NCBI GenBank assembly: GCA_017960525.1
Contig: JAGCZA010000117.1
Coordinates: 1 to 44,475 of the forward strand
DNA: 44,475 nt
Direction of reading: 5' to 3'
From: Prevotella sp.
Lineage (GTDB): Bacteria > Bacteroidota > Bacteroidia > Bacteroidales > Bacteroidaceae
This document shows, one piece after another, positions 7,706 through 15,380 of this stretch. The notes beneath the pieces were generated by a model that was not told the origin of the DNA, searched no databases, and saw only the letters and a program-made list of their open reading frames with translations. The stretch's first letter is position 1; every line of letters begins with the position of its first letter. The translations under genes and the position numbers were made by a program.

Positions 7706-10441
7706 ATGAAGAAACTGTTTACTATGAGTTTGCTCGCACTCTTAGGCTTTGCCACGAGTGCCGACGCACAGGGCTACCGCCGCTGGGACTTCACCCACTG
7801 GAGCGCACAGACGATAGCCAATCTGGCAGCCGACGCTGCCGCCAGTTCCACCATTGGTTGGAGCGACATTGAGAAGAAGGCCGACGCAGGCGAGGGCAAG
7901 GTGGCCCCCGAGGCCACGGCAGGCAAGTGCTACTGGCTGCAGGAAGAGCAGTCGGGCGAGCTGACCGCCAACGGCGTGACCATCACCGAGACCCAGGGCC
8001 TGCTCTTCGGTTCCACCTACTGCAACAACCGCTCGCTGGCCATCGCCGTCGACTATCCCAGCACGTCGCTGGGCGAATATGCCGGTCCGCAATACCTCTG
8101 GCTGGGCGGCGGCGGCAAGAACATGGTGTGCTTCACCATCCCCAACGTGCGTGTAGGCCAGAAGATGACCTTCACCGTAGAAAGCCACAAACCCAGCGAC
8201 GCCCGTGGCGTTGAGCTGTATGTGGGTGCCATCAACGCCGCCAACAAGATTGGCGAGTCGTTCAAGCCCACCACGCTTGACACCTACACCTGGGAAGAGT
8301 GGGAGCTGCCCGAGGCCGGCACACTCAATGACGACGGTGAGACCGTCGACGTGATTGTCTACAACACCAGCGGCTGCCATATCTACAACATTGAGATTGG
8401 CACCGCCGACCAGAAGTCGAAGGCCGCCTTCCTCTACGAGGGAGACCTCGAAAGCAGTCTGGCTTATAGCTTCCTGAGTGCAGGCGAGAATTACGACCTC
8501 GAACCCATTGCCGTCACGGGTGCCCTCGACTTCGACCAGCTGACAGCCTACGATGCCATCGTCATCAGTTCGACGGTGGCCAACGCCGATGCCATCGCCT
8601 CGTTGCAGGCCATTCAGCCCTTCGTGCCCACGCTCTGCCTCAACCCCGCCGTCTATGCCGCTTGGGGTGTCGGCACTGTCACGGCCACCGACCAGCAGTT
8701 CCTCAACGTGAAGATGGCCAGCCATAACCTCTTCCGTGACCTGACGCTTATCGAAGACCCTGACAATCCAGAAGTGGTGGGCCTGCCGCTGACCAGCTCC
8801 ATGGGCTATCAGGCCCTGACCCTTGGCGGACGCTTTGCCGACGATGCCGTGCTGGCCACGGTGATGGGCAGCGACGAGCTGGTGGCCATCCACGGCCATA
8901 GCCTCAACCGCAACGCCTACATCTACATCCCCTATACCGACGAGAATCTGGCCGATGCCGCCACGCCGGAGATTCTGACCAACGCCATCAGCGTGCTGGC
9001 CAACACCAAGGTCAAGGTGGCACAGGCTCCCGCTCCCGGCATTTCACTGGAGTATAAGGACAGGCTGACCGTTGTCACCCTGAAGAGCACCGTTGCCGGA
9101 GCCGAGGTGTTCTACACCCTGGACGGCAGCGAGCCCACAGCCGAGAGCACCCTCTACACCGAACCATTCGAGATTACTTCCGAGGGCGTCACCGTGAAGG
9201 CCGTGGCACGTGGCGAGGGCTTCCTGATGAGTGATGTGGCCAGCCAGACCATCGTCCTCAAGAGTCAGGCGCCGACGCCTGTCATCAGCTCCGACAGCGA
9301 GGTCGACGGCAATACCGTCACCATCAGCTGCGACTTGGCCGACGCCACAATATATTATAATTACAGCGGCAGCAAAGAGGTGAAGCAGTCCAGCGTCTAT
9401 ACTGGGCCGATAGAGCTCAAGAAGAGCCGCACCGTCTACGCATTCGCAGTGGCCGAGGGCTATATCAACTCTGAGCTGGCCGAACTGAGAGTGGTCGTCG
9501 GCGATAGGGTCGAGCGCACCAACATCCTCGCTCACATGGATGCCAACAAGGACGAGTACTACGCTCTGGGCAACCAGCGAAACTCCTCCACCAGCTACTA
9601 TTTCTCATGGGCCAACGACAAGGCTGGCTACAGCTATTGGAACACCGAGGATGGGGTGAGCGAGGAGACGGTCACCGATCCCGAAACGGGCGAAGAGAGC
9701 ACCGTGACAACCTACAGCGTGCTCAATCCCGAAGAGGAAATCGACTTCCAGAACGGCTGGATGATTCGCTCACGCGGCCAGCTCGTCATCTGGGAAGGAC
9801 TGAACACCGGAAACGACATTGGCGACACCAGTATGCGCAACCCGGCTACTGTCGACGACATTGACCCCGACTTCCCCATCACCAACAACTTCGTCAACCT
9901 GGCCGACAAGAACACACAGCCTGATGGCGTGGCCTTCCCCTACAATGCCTACATCGTATCGACGCAGAAGTTCCAGGGTCCCTTCGACATCGTGGCCAAC
10001 ATCGGCAACGGTAACGGCAGCGACAACAGCATCTTCTACATCGTGCTGCAGACATCGAAGGACGGCAACCAGTGGGACAGCGAATGGCAGACGGCTGGCG
10101 ACACCATCGTCATTGAGAACGGCTACCGCCTCTACCACAACTTCAGCCGCAGTTACAATGGCTCCGACGAGGTTTACGTGCGTGCCTATCTGGCAGGCGG
10201 CAACTCGAAAGCCCAGTTCTACGACATCTACATTGCCAACAATCCCAACGAGGAAGGTGGTGAGGAGAATGGCGACGTGAATGGCGACGGAGATGTGGAC
10301 GTGGCCGACATCTCATCGATTCTGACCGTTATGTCTGGCGACTATTCCAAGTTCACCAAGGAACAGGCCGATGTGAACGGCGACGGAAATGTAGACGTGG
10401 CCGACATCTCAACGGTATTGACCATCATGGCCAATAATTAA
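7706..10441 (+). CDS. Large secreted protein with chitobiase C-terminal-like repeats and dockerin tail
   Basis: This encodes 911 residues with a signal peptide (cleavage near SADAQG, about residue 21). Residues 25-230 form a beta-rich module (WDFTHWS, VELYVGAI). Residues about 430-600 hold two domains resembling the chitobiase/beta-hexosaminidase C-terminal fold (FYTLDGSEPTAESTLY, and the repeat IYYNYSG...SSVYTGPIEL). The last 57 residues are a two-repeat dockerin-like module with Ca-binding loops (DVNGDGDVDVAD and DVNGDGNVDVAD). No catalytic motif was recognised, so a carbohydrate-binding or structural role beside the GH53 enzyme is inferred. The same tail ends the protein at 15381-17912. 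Confidence 0.8.
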   Translation: MKKLFTMSLLALLGFATSADAQGYRRWDFTHWSAQTIANLAADAAASSTIGWSDIEKKADAGEGKVAPEATAGKCYWLQEEQSGELTANGVTITETQGLLFGSTYCNNRSLAIAVDYPSTSLGEYAGPQYLWLGGGGKNMVCFTIPNVRVGQKMTFTVESHKPSDARGVELYVGAINAANKIGESFKPTTLDTYTWEEWELPEAGTLNDDGETVDVIVYNTSGCHIYNIEIGTADQKSKAAFLYEGDLESSLAYSFLSAGENYDLEPIAVTGALDFDQLTAYDAIVISSTVANADAIASLQAIQPFVPTLCLNPAVYAAWGVGTVTATDQQFLNVKMASHNLFRDLTLIEDPDNPEVVGLPLTSSMGYQALTLGGRFADDAVLATVMGSDELVAIHGHSLNRNAYIYIPYTDENLADAATPEILTNAISVLANTKVKVAQAPAPGISLEYKDRLTVVTLKSTVAGAEVFYTLDGSEPTAESTLYTEPFEITSEGVTVKAVARGEGFLMSDVASQTIVLKSQAPTPVISSDSEVDGNTVTISCDLADATIYYNYSGSKEVKQSSVYTGPIELKKSRTVYAFAVAEGYINSELAELRVVVGDRVERTNILAHMDANKDEYYALGNQRNSSTSYYFSWANDKAGYSYWNTEDGVSEETVTDPETGEESTVTTYSVLNPEEEIDFQNGWMIRSRGQLVIWEGLNTGNDIGDTSMRNPATVDDIDPDFPITNNFVNLADKNTQPDGVAFPYNAYIVSTQKFQGPFDIVANIGNGNGSDNSIFYIVLQTSKDGNQWDSEWQTAGDTIVIENGYRLYHNFSRSYNGSDEVYVRAYLAGGNSKAQFYDIYIANNPNEEGGEENGDVNGDGDVDVADISSILTVMSGDYSKFTKEQADVNGDGNVDVADISTVLTIMANN

Positions 10442-10454
10442 TCAATGATATGGA

Positions 10455-10491
10455 AGCGGCTCGTCTGCGACAACAACGCAGGCGAGCCGCT
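10455..10491 (+). terminator. Hairpin after dockerin-tailed gene
   Basis: A 15-base stem (AGCGGCTCGTCTGCG with its complement, one G-T pair) encloses a 7-base loop, 14 bases after the stop of the upstream gene. It is not followed by a long T run. It separates the polysaccharide genes from the DMP19/smpB cluster. Confidence 0.6.
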
Positions 10492-10507
10492 ATTGTAAAT
10501 AACGACA

Positions 10508-11017
10508 ATGACACAAATAACAGTAAGAGACCAAGACCTGGGCAATGCCGCCCTTCAGGGAATGGGGCAGTTCGTCCAGGTGTTTGTCGATGCCATCCGT
10601 CAGGCCATCGGCGGAGAACCGACGGCGGAGACCATCGCCCAGTTGAATGCCGACCAGATGACGCTGCTCTGTTGGGACACCCTGCGCCAGGAGGTGATGG
10701 AGGGGGGCTTCGTCCAACTCATACACAACGGCTACGGCACCTTCATCTTCAAGAACCCCTTCGCCAAGGCCCTCAACAAGATGTGGGGCATGCGCGACCT
10801 CTCGAAGATGCTCTACGAGGTGCACACACTCTGGTTGGAGAGCCGGGAGGCACTGGAGGCCGACTGCACCGACGAGGAGTTTATGGCCCTTTACGAGCAG
10901 CACCCACAGTTCGACGACTACGACGACCTCTTCATCGAGAACGAGGAGCAATGGACGGACCAGATTGCCCATTATGTGGACAATAACATAGAGAAATTTG
11001 CCACCATCATACCATGA
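10508..11017 (+). CDS. DMP19-like (DUF4375) protein
   Basis: This is a 169-residue acidic cytoplasmic protein without signal or membrane segments. The middle ([18 protein letters not shown], then [10 protein letters not shown]) and the end ([20 protein letters not shown]) match the pattern of the DMP19/DUF4375 family, named after a DNA-mimic protein. Many members have no tested function. The 3' end overlaps the smpB start by ATGA, so the two are probably translationally coupled. The overlap suggests steady co-expression with trans-translation components, although a functional link is not established. Confidence 0.7.
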   Translation: MTQITVRDQDLGNAALQGMGQFVQVFVDAIRQAIGGEPTAETIAQLNADQMTLLCWDTLRQEVMEGGFVQLIHNGYGTFIFKNPFAKALNKMWGMRDLSKMLYEVHTLWLESREALEADCTDEEFMALYEQHPQFDDYDDLFIENEEQWTDQIAHYVDNNIEKFATIIP

Positions 11018-11493
11018 ACAAGCAGCAAGAGGAACTTCGCAAGAAAAGTCCCATACAAATAAAGAACCGCAAGGCAGGCTTCGAGTATTTCTTCATCGAA
11101 GAACTGACTGCCGGCATTGTGCTCACAGGCACAGAAATCAAGTCGATAAGGGCGGGCAAGGCCAGCCTCGTCGACACCTATTGTACCATTATCCGTGGTG
11201 AGTTGTGGGTTAAGGGTATGTCGATCAGCCCCTACTTCTACGGCTCCTACAACAACCATGCACAGATGCGCGACCGCAAGTTGCTGCTTACGCGCCGCGA
11301 AATCAACCGTCTGGAGAGTGCCACCAAGCAGACGGGCTACACCATCGTGCCCACACTGGTGTGGATTGACGAGCACGGACGTGCCAAGGTGGACATCGCC
11401 CTCTGCAAGGGAAAGAAGGCCTTCGACAAGCGGCAGACGCTGAAGGAGAAGGAGGACCGCAGGGAGATGGATCGTGCGATGAAAGGATTCTGA
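11014..11493 (+). CDS. smpB: SsrA-binding protein SmpB
   Basis: This encodes 159 residues. The family pattern is complete: [12 protein letters not shown], the central [31 protein letters not shown] (the conserved Y.....N.H region) and the basic C-terminal tail [18 protein letters not shown] that enters the decoding channel. SmpB binds tmRNA and brings it to ribosomes stalled on broken messages. The ATG lies inside the end of the DMP19-like gene, and a HAD phosphatase gene follows 11 bases later. No tmRNA gene was seen nearby. Confidence 0.97.
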   Translation: MNKQQEELRKKSPIQIKNRKAGFEYFFIEELTAGIVLTGTEIKSIRAGKASLVDTYCTIIRGELWVKGMSISPYFYGSYNNHAQMRDRKLLLTRREINRLESATKQTGYTIVPTLVWIDEHGRAKVDIALCKGKKAFDKRQTLKEKEDRREMDRAMKGF

Positions 11494-11504
11494 CAAGAAA
11501 AGAT

Positions 11505-12125
11505 ATGATTACAACCATAATATTCGACCTGGGAGGTGTGGTCATCACGCTCGACCAGCAGCAATCGGTCAGGCGCTTCGAGGAGTTGGGACTCAGCGAT
11601 GCCCAGCAGCGCCTCAACGCCTATACGCAGGAGGGCATCTTTGGCGACCTGGAGGGCGGAAATATTGATGCCGAGACCTTCCGCCAAAAGTTATCGCTGA
11701 TGGTAGGCCACGAGGTGACCACCGAACAATGCAACTACGCCTGGCAGGGCTATGCCAAGGAAGTGCCGCAACGCAACTTCGACGCTCTGCTCCGCTTGCG
11801 CAGCGAGGGTTACCGGTTGGTGTTGCTGTCGAACACCAACCCTTGTATGATGGCGTGGGTGGATTCGCCCGCCTTCGACGGTCGCGGCCACAGCGTGCGC
11901 CACTACTTCGACTCGGTCTATCTGAGTTACGAGATGAAGGTGATGAAGCCCGACCCCAATTTCTTCCACCGCGTGCTGCTGGCCGAACACGTCTCGCCTT
12001 TCGAGTGCCTTTTCATCGACGACGGCCCGCGCAACGTGGCCGCCGCCAGCCAAATGGGCATCCGCACCTACTGCCCTGAGAACGGTGCCGACTGGACCCA
12101 CACTATCTATGAATACCTGAAATAA
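11505..12125 (+). CDS. HAD-superfamily hydrolase (YihX/epoxide-hydrolase-like subfamily)
   Basis: This is a 206-residue soluble protein with HAD motifs: motif I variant IIFDLGGVVITL (the nucleophile is the Asp of FDLGGV), motif II LLSNTNPC, motif III Lys in YEMKVMKPDPNFF, and motif IV FIDDGPRNVAAA. The insertion between motifs I and II is helical, as in subfamily IA sugar-phosphate phosphatases such as YihX. The substrate cannot be told from sequence. It is the last gene of the DMP19-smpB-HAD run. Confidence 0.88.
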   Translation: MITTIIFDLGGVVITLDQQQSVRRFEELGLSDAQQRLNAYTQEGIFGDLEGGNIDAETFRQKLSLMVGHEVTTEQCNYAWQGYAKEVPQRNFDALLRLRSEGYRLVLLSNTNPCMMAWVDSPAFDGRGHSVRHYFDSVYLSYEMKVMKPDPNFFHRVLLAEHVSPFECLFIDDGPRNVAAASQMGIRTYCPENGADWTHTIYEYLK

Positions 12126-12149
12126 AGGGGCTTGGTTAGAAATCGGAAC

Positions 12150-12529
12150 ATGAACAAGAAAACGATTATGACTCTCCTCCTCGTTCTCGTTGCGGTAGCG
12201 GGACAGGCACAAAAGGCGGAGAGTACGCTGGCTGACACCTATTGGCTATAGTTACGCGCTATGGCGAACACTTGAACAGAATTTCCATACCCGCCACCAT
12301 CGACAGTTTGTGTGCCTATGCCATTAGCGCCTCGGTCGACAGTGTGTGTCTCTATGCCCCGACACCGCCCAAGGCCTTCTCCGGTATTTACGTGTCGGAG
12401 AATGCCAAGTTGTATGTCCCCCATGGCAGTGTGGAGGCATACGTCAAAGATGAAAATTGGGGAGGACAATTCGGTAGGGCGCGGACGCAAAAATTAATTT
12501 GCGCTAACGCGAATATACGTTTGGGCTAA
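12150..12529 (+). pseudogene. Remnant of a secreted BspA-like repeat protein
   Basis: From ATG 12150 the frame gives a signal peptide (MNKKTIMTLLLVLVAVAGQA) and stops at TAG 12249-12251. In another frame, from about 12239 to 12529, comes the typical end of a BspA-type leucine-rich-repeat protein (PPKAFSGIYVSENAKLYVPH, then GSVEAYVKDENW). The repeat body that should lie between them is missing, and the two parts are out of frame, so this is a deletion remnant. The last 17 codons run into the 22-bp repeat array. No functional product is expected. Confidence 0.65.
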
Positions 12530-12588
12530 CGCGGGCATACTTTTGGGCTAACGCGAACATACGTTTGCGCCTACGCAAACGAAAGCGG
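12479..12588 (+). repeat. Tandem array A, 22-bp period, about 5 units
   Basis: Units start at 12479, 12501, 12523, 12545 and 12567. The core form is GGGCTAACGCG...CATAC.TTT. Units 2-4 are closely alike, and the first and last are degenerate. The period of 22 is not a multiple of three, so the repetition is not driven by coding. It begins inside the BspA remnant and leads into array B. Confidence 0.85.
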
Positions 12589-12591
12589 GAA

Positions 12592-12657
12592 CGGAGGAAA
12601 CACCCGACAATAACGGAGGAAACACCCAACAACAACGTAGGAAACGCCTAATGGGAA
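12592..12657 (+). repeat. Tandem array B, 22-bp period, 3 units plus a partial
   Basis: Units start at 12592, 12614 and 12636, with a partial one at 12658. They have the form CGGAGGAAACACCC.ACAA.AA, the third more diverged. The sequence is unrelated to array A, but the period is identical. The partial unit merges into the terminator hairpin at 12662. Confidence 0.8.
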
Positions 12658-12661
12658 CGGA

Positions 12662-12699
12662 GGGCGCACAAGTGGAGAACATTTGTGCGCCCTTTTCTT
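12662..12699 (+). terminator. Rho-independent terminator
   Basis: A perfect 10-bp stem (GGGCGCACAA with TTGTGCGCCC) with an 11-base loop is followed directly by TTTTCTT. It would stop any transcript crossing the repeat arrays before the GHL10 gene. Confidence 0.8.
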
Positions 12700-12720
12700 G
12701 CACGTTTCGCGGAAAAGCAT

Positions 12721-12728
12721 TAATTTTG
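12721..12728 (+). promoter_or_regulatory. -7 box (TAATTTTG) for the GHL10 gene
   Basis: TAATTTTG lies 17 bases before the first ATG at 12745. A CTTG at 12697-12700 is 20 bases upstream, a weak match to the TTTG -33 box. Confidence 0.55.
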
Positions 12729-12744
12729 CAGCATAATTGAAAAT

Positions 12745-14271
12745 ATGCATATTATGGAAATGGTGAAAAAGGCAACTGAACGTAAACGGTTGGCATTTGT
12801 TGTTTGTCTGCTGGCTTTCCTGGCCGTCAGCATGGGGGCTGTCGCACAGCCGAAGCGCGAGTTCCGGGGTGCCTGGATTCAGTGCGTGAACGGGCAGTTC
12901 CTGGGCATGGGCACGGAGAAGATGCAGCAGACGCTCAGCTACCAGCTGGACGAACTGCAGAAGATGGGGGTGAACGCCATCATCTTTCAGGTGCGACCGG
13001 AGTGCGACGCCCTCTACCAGAGCAGCCTGGAGCCGTGGAGCCGCTTCCTCACCGGGCAGCAGGGCCGTGCACCGCAGCCCTACTGGGACCCCCTGCAGTG
13101 GATGGTGGAGCAGTGCCACCAGCGCGGCATGGAGCTGCACGCCTGGATAAACCCCTACCGGGCCAAGACGAAGACCACCACACAGCTGGCCGTCAACCAC
13201 GTCGGCGTGGCCAATCCTGAACGCTGCTTCAGCTACGACGACATGCTCATCCTGAACCCCGGCATCGCTGAGAACCGCGACTACATCTGCCGGGTGGCCA
13301 CCGACATCGTGACCCGCTACGACGTGGACGGCATCCACATGGACGACTATTTCTATCCCTATCCTGTGGCAGGGCAGACCATCCCCGACGACGCGCAGTA
13401 CAGGCAGAACCCCAACGGCATCAAGGACCGTGGCGACTGGCGACGCCACAACGTGAACCTCTTCGTCAAGCAGTTCTATGAGACCATCCACAAGGCCAAA
13501 CCGTGGGTCAAGGTGGGCATCTCGCCCTTCGGCATCTACCGCAACCAGAAGAGCGCGCCCAGCATTGGCAGCCAGACCAACGGCACACAGAACTACGACG
13601 ACCTCTATGCTGACATCCTCCTCTGGGTGAACAACGGCTGGATGGACTACTGCGTGCCGCAGCTCTACTGGGAGATAGGCCACAAGGCCGCTGACTACGA
13701 CACACTCATACGCTGGTGGAACAAGTACTGCGCCCAGCGCCCGCTCTTCATCGGTGAGGACATTGAGCGCACGGTGAAGCACGCCGACCCGCACAACCCC
13801 CAGCAGAACCAGCAGCCCGCCAAGCACCGCCTGCACCAGCAGATGCAGAACGTGAAGGGCACCGTGCTATGGTATGCCAAGGCCGCCGTGGACAACACCG
13901 GCAACTACGCCACTGCCCTGCGCCAGAACTATTGGCGCTATCCCGCCCTGCAGCCCCTGATGCCCTTCATCGACAAGAAGGCACCCAAGAAGCCCCGCAA
14001 GGTGATGCCCATCGACACGCCCGACGGCAAGGTGCTCTTCTGGACGGCGCCCAAGGGCAAGAAGTGGGGCGATGCCGTCACCCGCTACGTGGTCTATCGT
14101 TTTGAAAAGGGCGAAAAGGTCAATACCGCAGACGTCACGAAGATTGTGGCCGTCACGTCGAACACCTTCTGCCGCATCAACGATGGCGGCGCAAGTGGTG
14201 TCACCTACGCCGTCACGTCGCTCGACCGGCTGCAAAACGAGAGCAAGCCGGTGAAGAAAAAAGTAAAATAA
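12745..14271 (+). CDS. Family-10-like glycosyl hydrolase (GHL10, YngK-like), secreted
   Basis: This encodes 508 residues. ATG codons at 12745, 12754 and 12760 are all possible starts, and each gives a signal peptide (LAFVVCLLAFLAVSMGAVAQ). Residues about 35-370 match the GHL10/DUF187 barrel: KREFRGAWIQCV, AIIFQVRPECDALY, MELHAWINPYRAKT, DGIHMDDYFYPYP and the late VKVGISPFGIYRN. The C-terminal 100 residues form a fibronectin-III-like domain (VLFWTAPKGKKW, RYVVYRF). Relatives include YngK-type exported proteins of Gram-positive and Bacteroidota species, and the true substrate is not settled. It probably acts in the periplasm or outside the cell. It converges with rpoD 11 bases downstream. Confidence 0.88.
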   Translation: MHIMEMVKKATERKRLAFVVCLLAFLAVSMGAVAQPKREFRGAWIQCVNGQFLGMGTEKMQQTLSYQLDELQKMGVNAIIFQVRPECDALYQSSLEPWSRFLTGQQGRAPQPYWDPLQWMVEQCHQRGMELHAWINPYRAKTKTTTQLAVNHVGVANPERCFSYDDMLILNPGIAENRDYICRVATDIVTRYDVDGIHMDDYFYPYPVAGQTIPDDAQYRQNPNGIKDRGDWRRHNVNLFVKQFYETIHKAKPWVKVGISPFGIYRNQKSAPSIGSQTNGTQNYDDLYADILLWVNNGWMDYCVPQLYWEIGHKAADYDTLIRWWNKYCAQRPLFIGEDIERTVKHADPHNPQQNQQPAKHRLHQQMQNVKGTVLWYAKAAVDNTGNYATALRQNYWRYPALQPLMPFIDKKAPKKPRKVMPIDTPDGKVLFWTAPKGKKWGDAVTRYVVYRFEKGEKVNTADVTKIVAVTSNTFCRINDGGASGVTYAVTSLDRLQNESKPVKKKVK

Positions 14272-14282
14272 GGGGAAAAAAC

Positions 14283-15155
14283 TTAACCCAGATACTTCAT
14301 CAGAATCTTGGTGTTGCCGCTGTCGCGCAGTTTGGCAATGCTCTTCTCGCGAATCTGGCGGACGCGCTCACGGGTGAGGCCCAGTTCGTCGCCGATTTCC
14401 TCAAGTCCCTTCTCGTGGCACCCGATGCCGAAGCACTCGCGTATGATGATGATTTCGCGCTCCTTGAGCACCTTCGACAGCACGCTGCTCAGTTCCTGGG
14501 CCATCGACTCGTGGTCCACGTAGCGGTCGGTACGCGTCTCGTCGCCGCTGGCCATCACGTCGAGCATACAGTTGTCCTCGCCGTCCTGGAAGGGGGCGTC
14601 GATTGACACGTGATGGCTGTCGGCCTGCATCGACTGGCCGATTTTCTCCTCGTCCATCTCGGTCATTTCGGCCAGTTCGCTCACCGACGGGTGGCGCTGG
14701 AACTCCTGCTCAAATTTGTTGATTTCGTGGCTGATCTTGTTCAGCGAACCTACTTGGTTCAGGGGCAGGCGCACAATGCGGCTCTGCTCGGCGATGGCCT
14801 GCAGGATGCTCTGGCGAATCCACCAAACGGCGTAAGAAATGAACTTGAAACCACGGGTCTCGTCGAACTTCTGGGCTGCCTTGATGAGGCCGATGTTGCC
14901 CTCGTCGATGAGGTCAGTAAGGGTAAGGCCCTGGTGCTGATACTGCTTGGCTACAGATACCACAAAACGCAAATTGGCAGTCACCAGTTTCTCCTTGGCA
15001 CGCTCACCGGCGGGTCCGCCTTTACGAATTTGCTGTGCCAGTTCAATCTCCTCGTCGATGCTGATAAGGGGGGCACGGCCGATTTCCACCAAATATTTGT
15101 CGAGCGCCTCGCTCGAACGGTTTGTGATACTCTTCTGAATCTTTAGTTGTCTCAT
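14283..15155 (-). CDS. rpoD: RNA polymerase primary sigma factor
   Basis: This encodes 290 residues, the usual short form of the Bacteroidota housekeeping sigma factor, which lacks the long N-terminal region 1.1 of the E. coli protein. Region 1.2/2 begins at DKYLVEIGRAPLIS. Region 2 contains VVSVAKQYQHQGLTLTDLID and FKFISYAVWWIRQSI, which bind the -7 DNA and melt it. Region 3 follows (LPLNQVGSLNKISHEI). Region 4 ends with the HTH GLEEIGDELGLTRERVRQIR. It is expected to read the TAnnTTTG promoters noted throughout this window. It is transcribed leftward from its own promoter at 15232-15239. Confidence 0.97.
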   Translation of the reverse strand: MRQLKIQKSITNRSSEALDKYLVEIGRAPLISIDEEIELAQQIRKGGPAGERAKEKLVTANLRFVVSVAKQYQHQGLTLTDLIDEGNIGLIKAAQKFDETRGFKFISYAVWWIRQSILQAIAEQSRIVRLPLNQVGSLNKISHEINKFEQEFQRHPSVSELAEMTEMDEEKIGQSMQADSHHVSIDAPFQDGEDNCMLDVMASGDETRTDRYVDHESMAQELSSVLSKVLKEREIIIIRECFGIGCHEKGLEEIGDELGLTRERVRQIREKSIAKLRDSGNTKILMKYLG

Positions 15156-15231
15156 CTTCTTTCACCTTAAAACATTTACCCTAACTGCTTGACTTTTAGC
15201 CTTGTATGTACACATAGACCTTTTGCGGCTG

Positions 15232-15239
15232 CAAAGTTA
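15232..15239 (-). promoter_or_regulatory. -7 box (TAACTTTG) for rpoD
   Basis: On the minus strand TAACTTTG lies about 77 bases upstream of the rpoD ATG. It leaves a leader of about 70 nucleotides. Confidence 0.6.
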
Positions 15240-15308
15240 CGAAAAATACCAATAAGTCGTATGTTTTTTAATCCTTTTTAACTTCATACAATTTTCTTGC
15301 AGTTTTTC

Positions 15309-15339
15309 TTTGCTACGTAAAAATAAAATCGTAACTTTG
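15309..15339 (+). promoter_or_regulatory. Full promoter TTTG-N19-TAACTTTG
   Basis: TTTG at 15309-15312 and TAACTTTG at 15332-15339 are separated by 19 bases, matching the Bacteroidota -33/-7 arrangement. The start of the downstream secreted protein is 41 bases beyond. Confidence 0.75.
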
Positions 15340-15380
15340 CACGAAATTACACAATTTACCAATTTAAAAACTTTAATATT

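Noticed and set aside
10508-12125. A tmRNA gene expected beside smpB.
   Set aside because: No tRNA-like ends or tag-peptide frame were found in the spaces around smpB.
12479-12660. CRISPR array reading of the 22-bp repeats.
   Set aside because: The units are directly adjacent with no spacers, and no cas genes are present.
12571-13836. Long open frame on the minus strand (421 codons) under the GHL10 gene, and similar ones under the GH53 and dockerin genes.
   Set aside because: These mirror GC-rich coding genes on the plus strand, with V/H/R-rich composition and no family resemblance.
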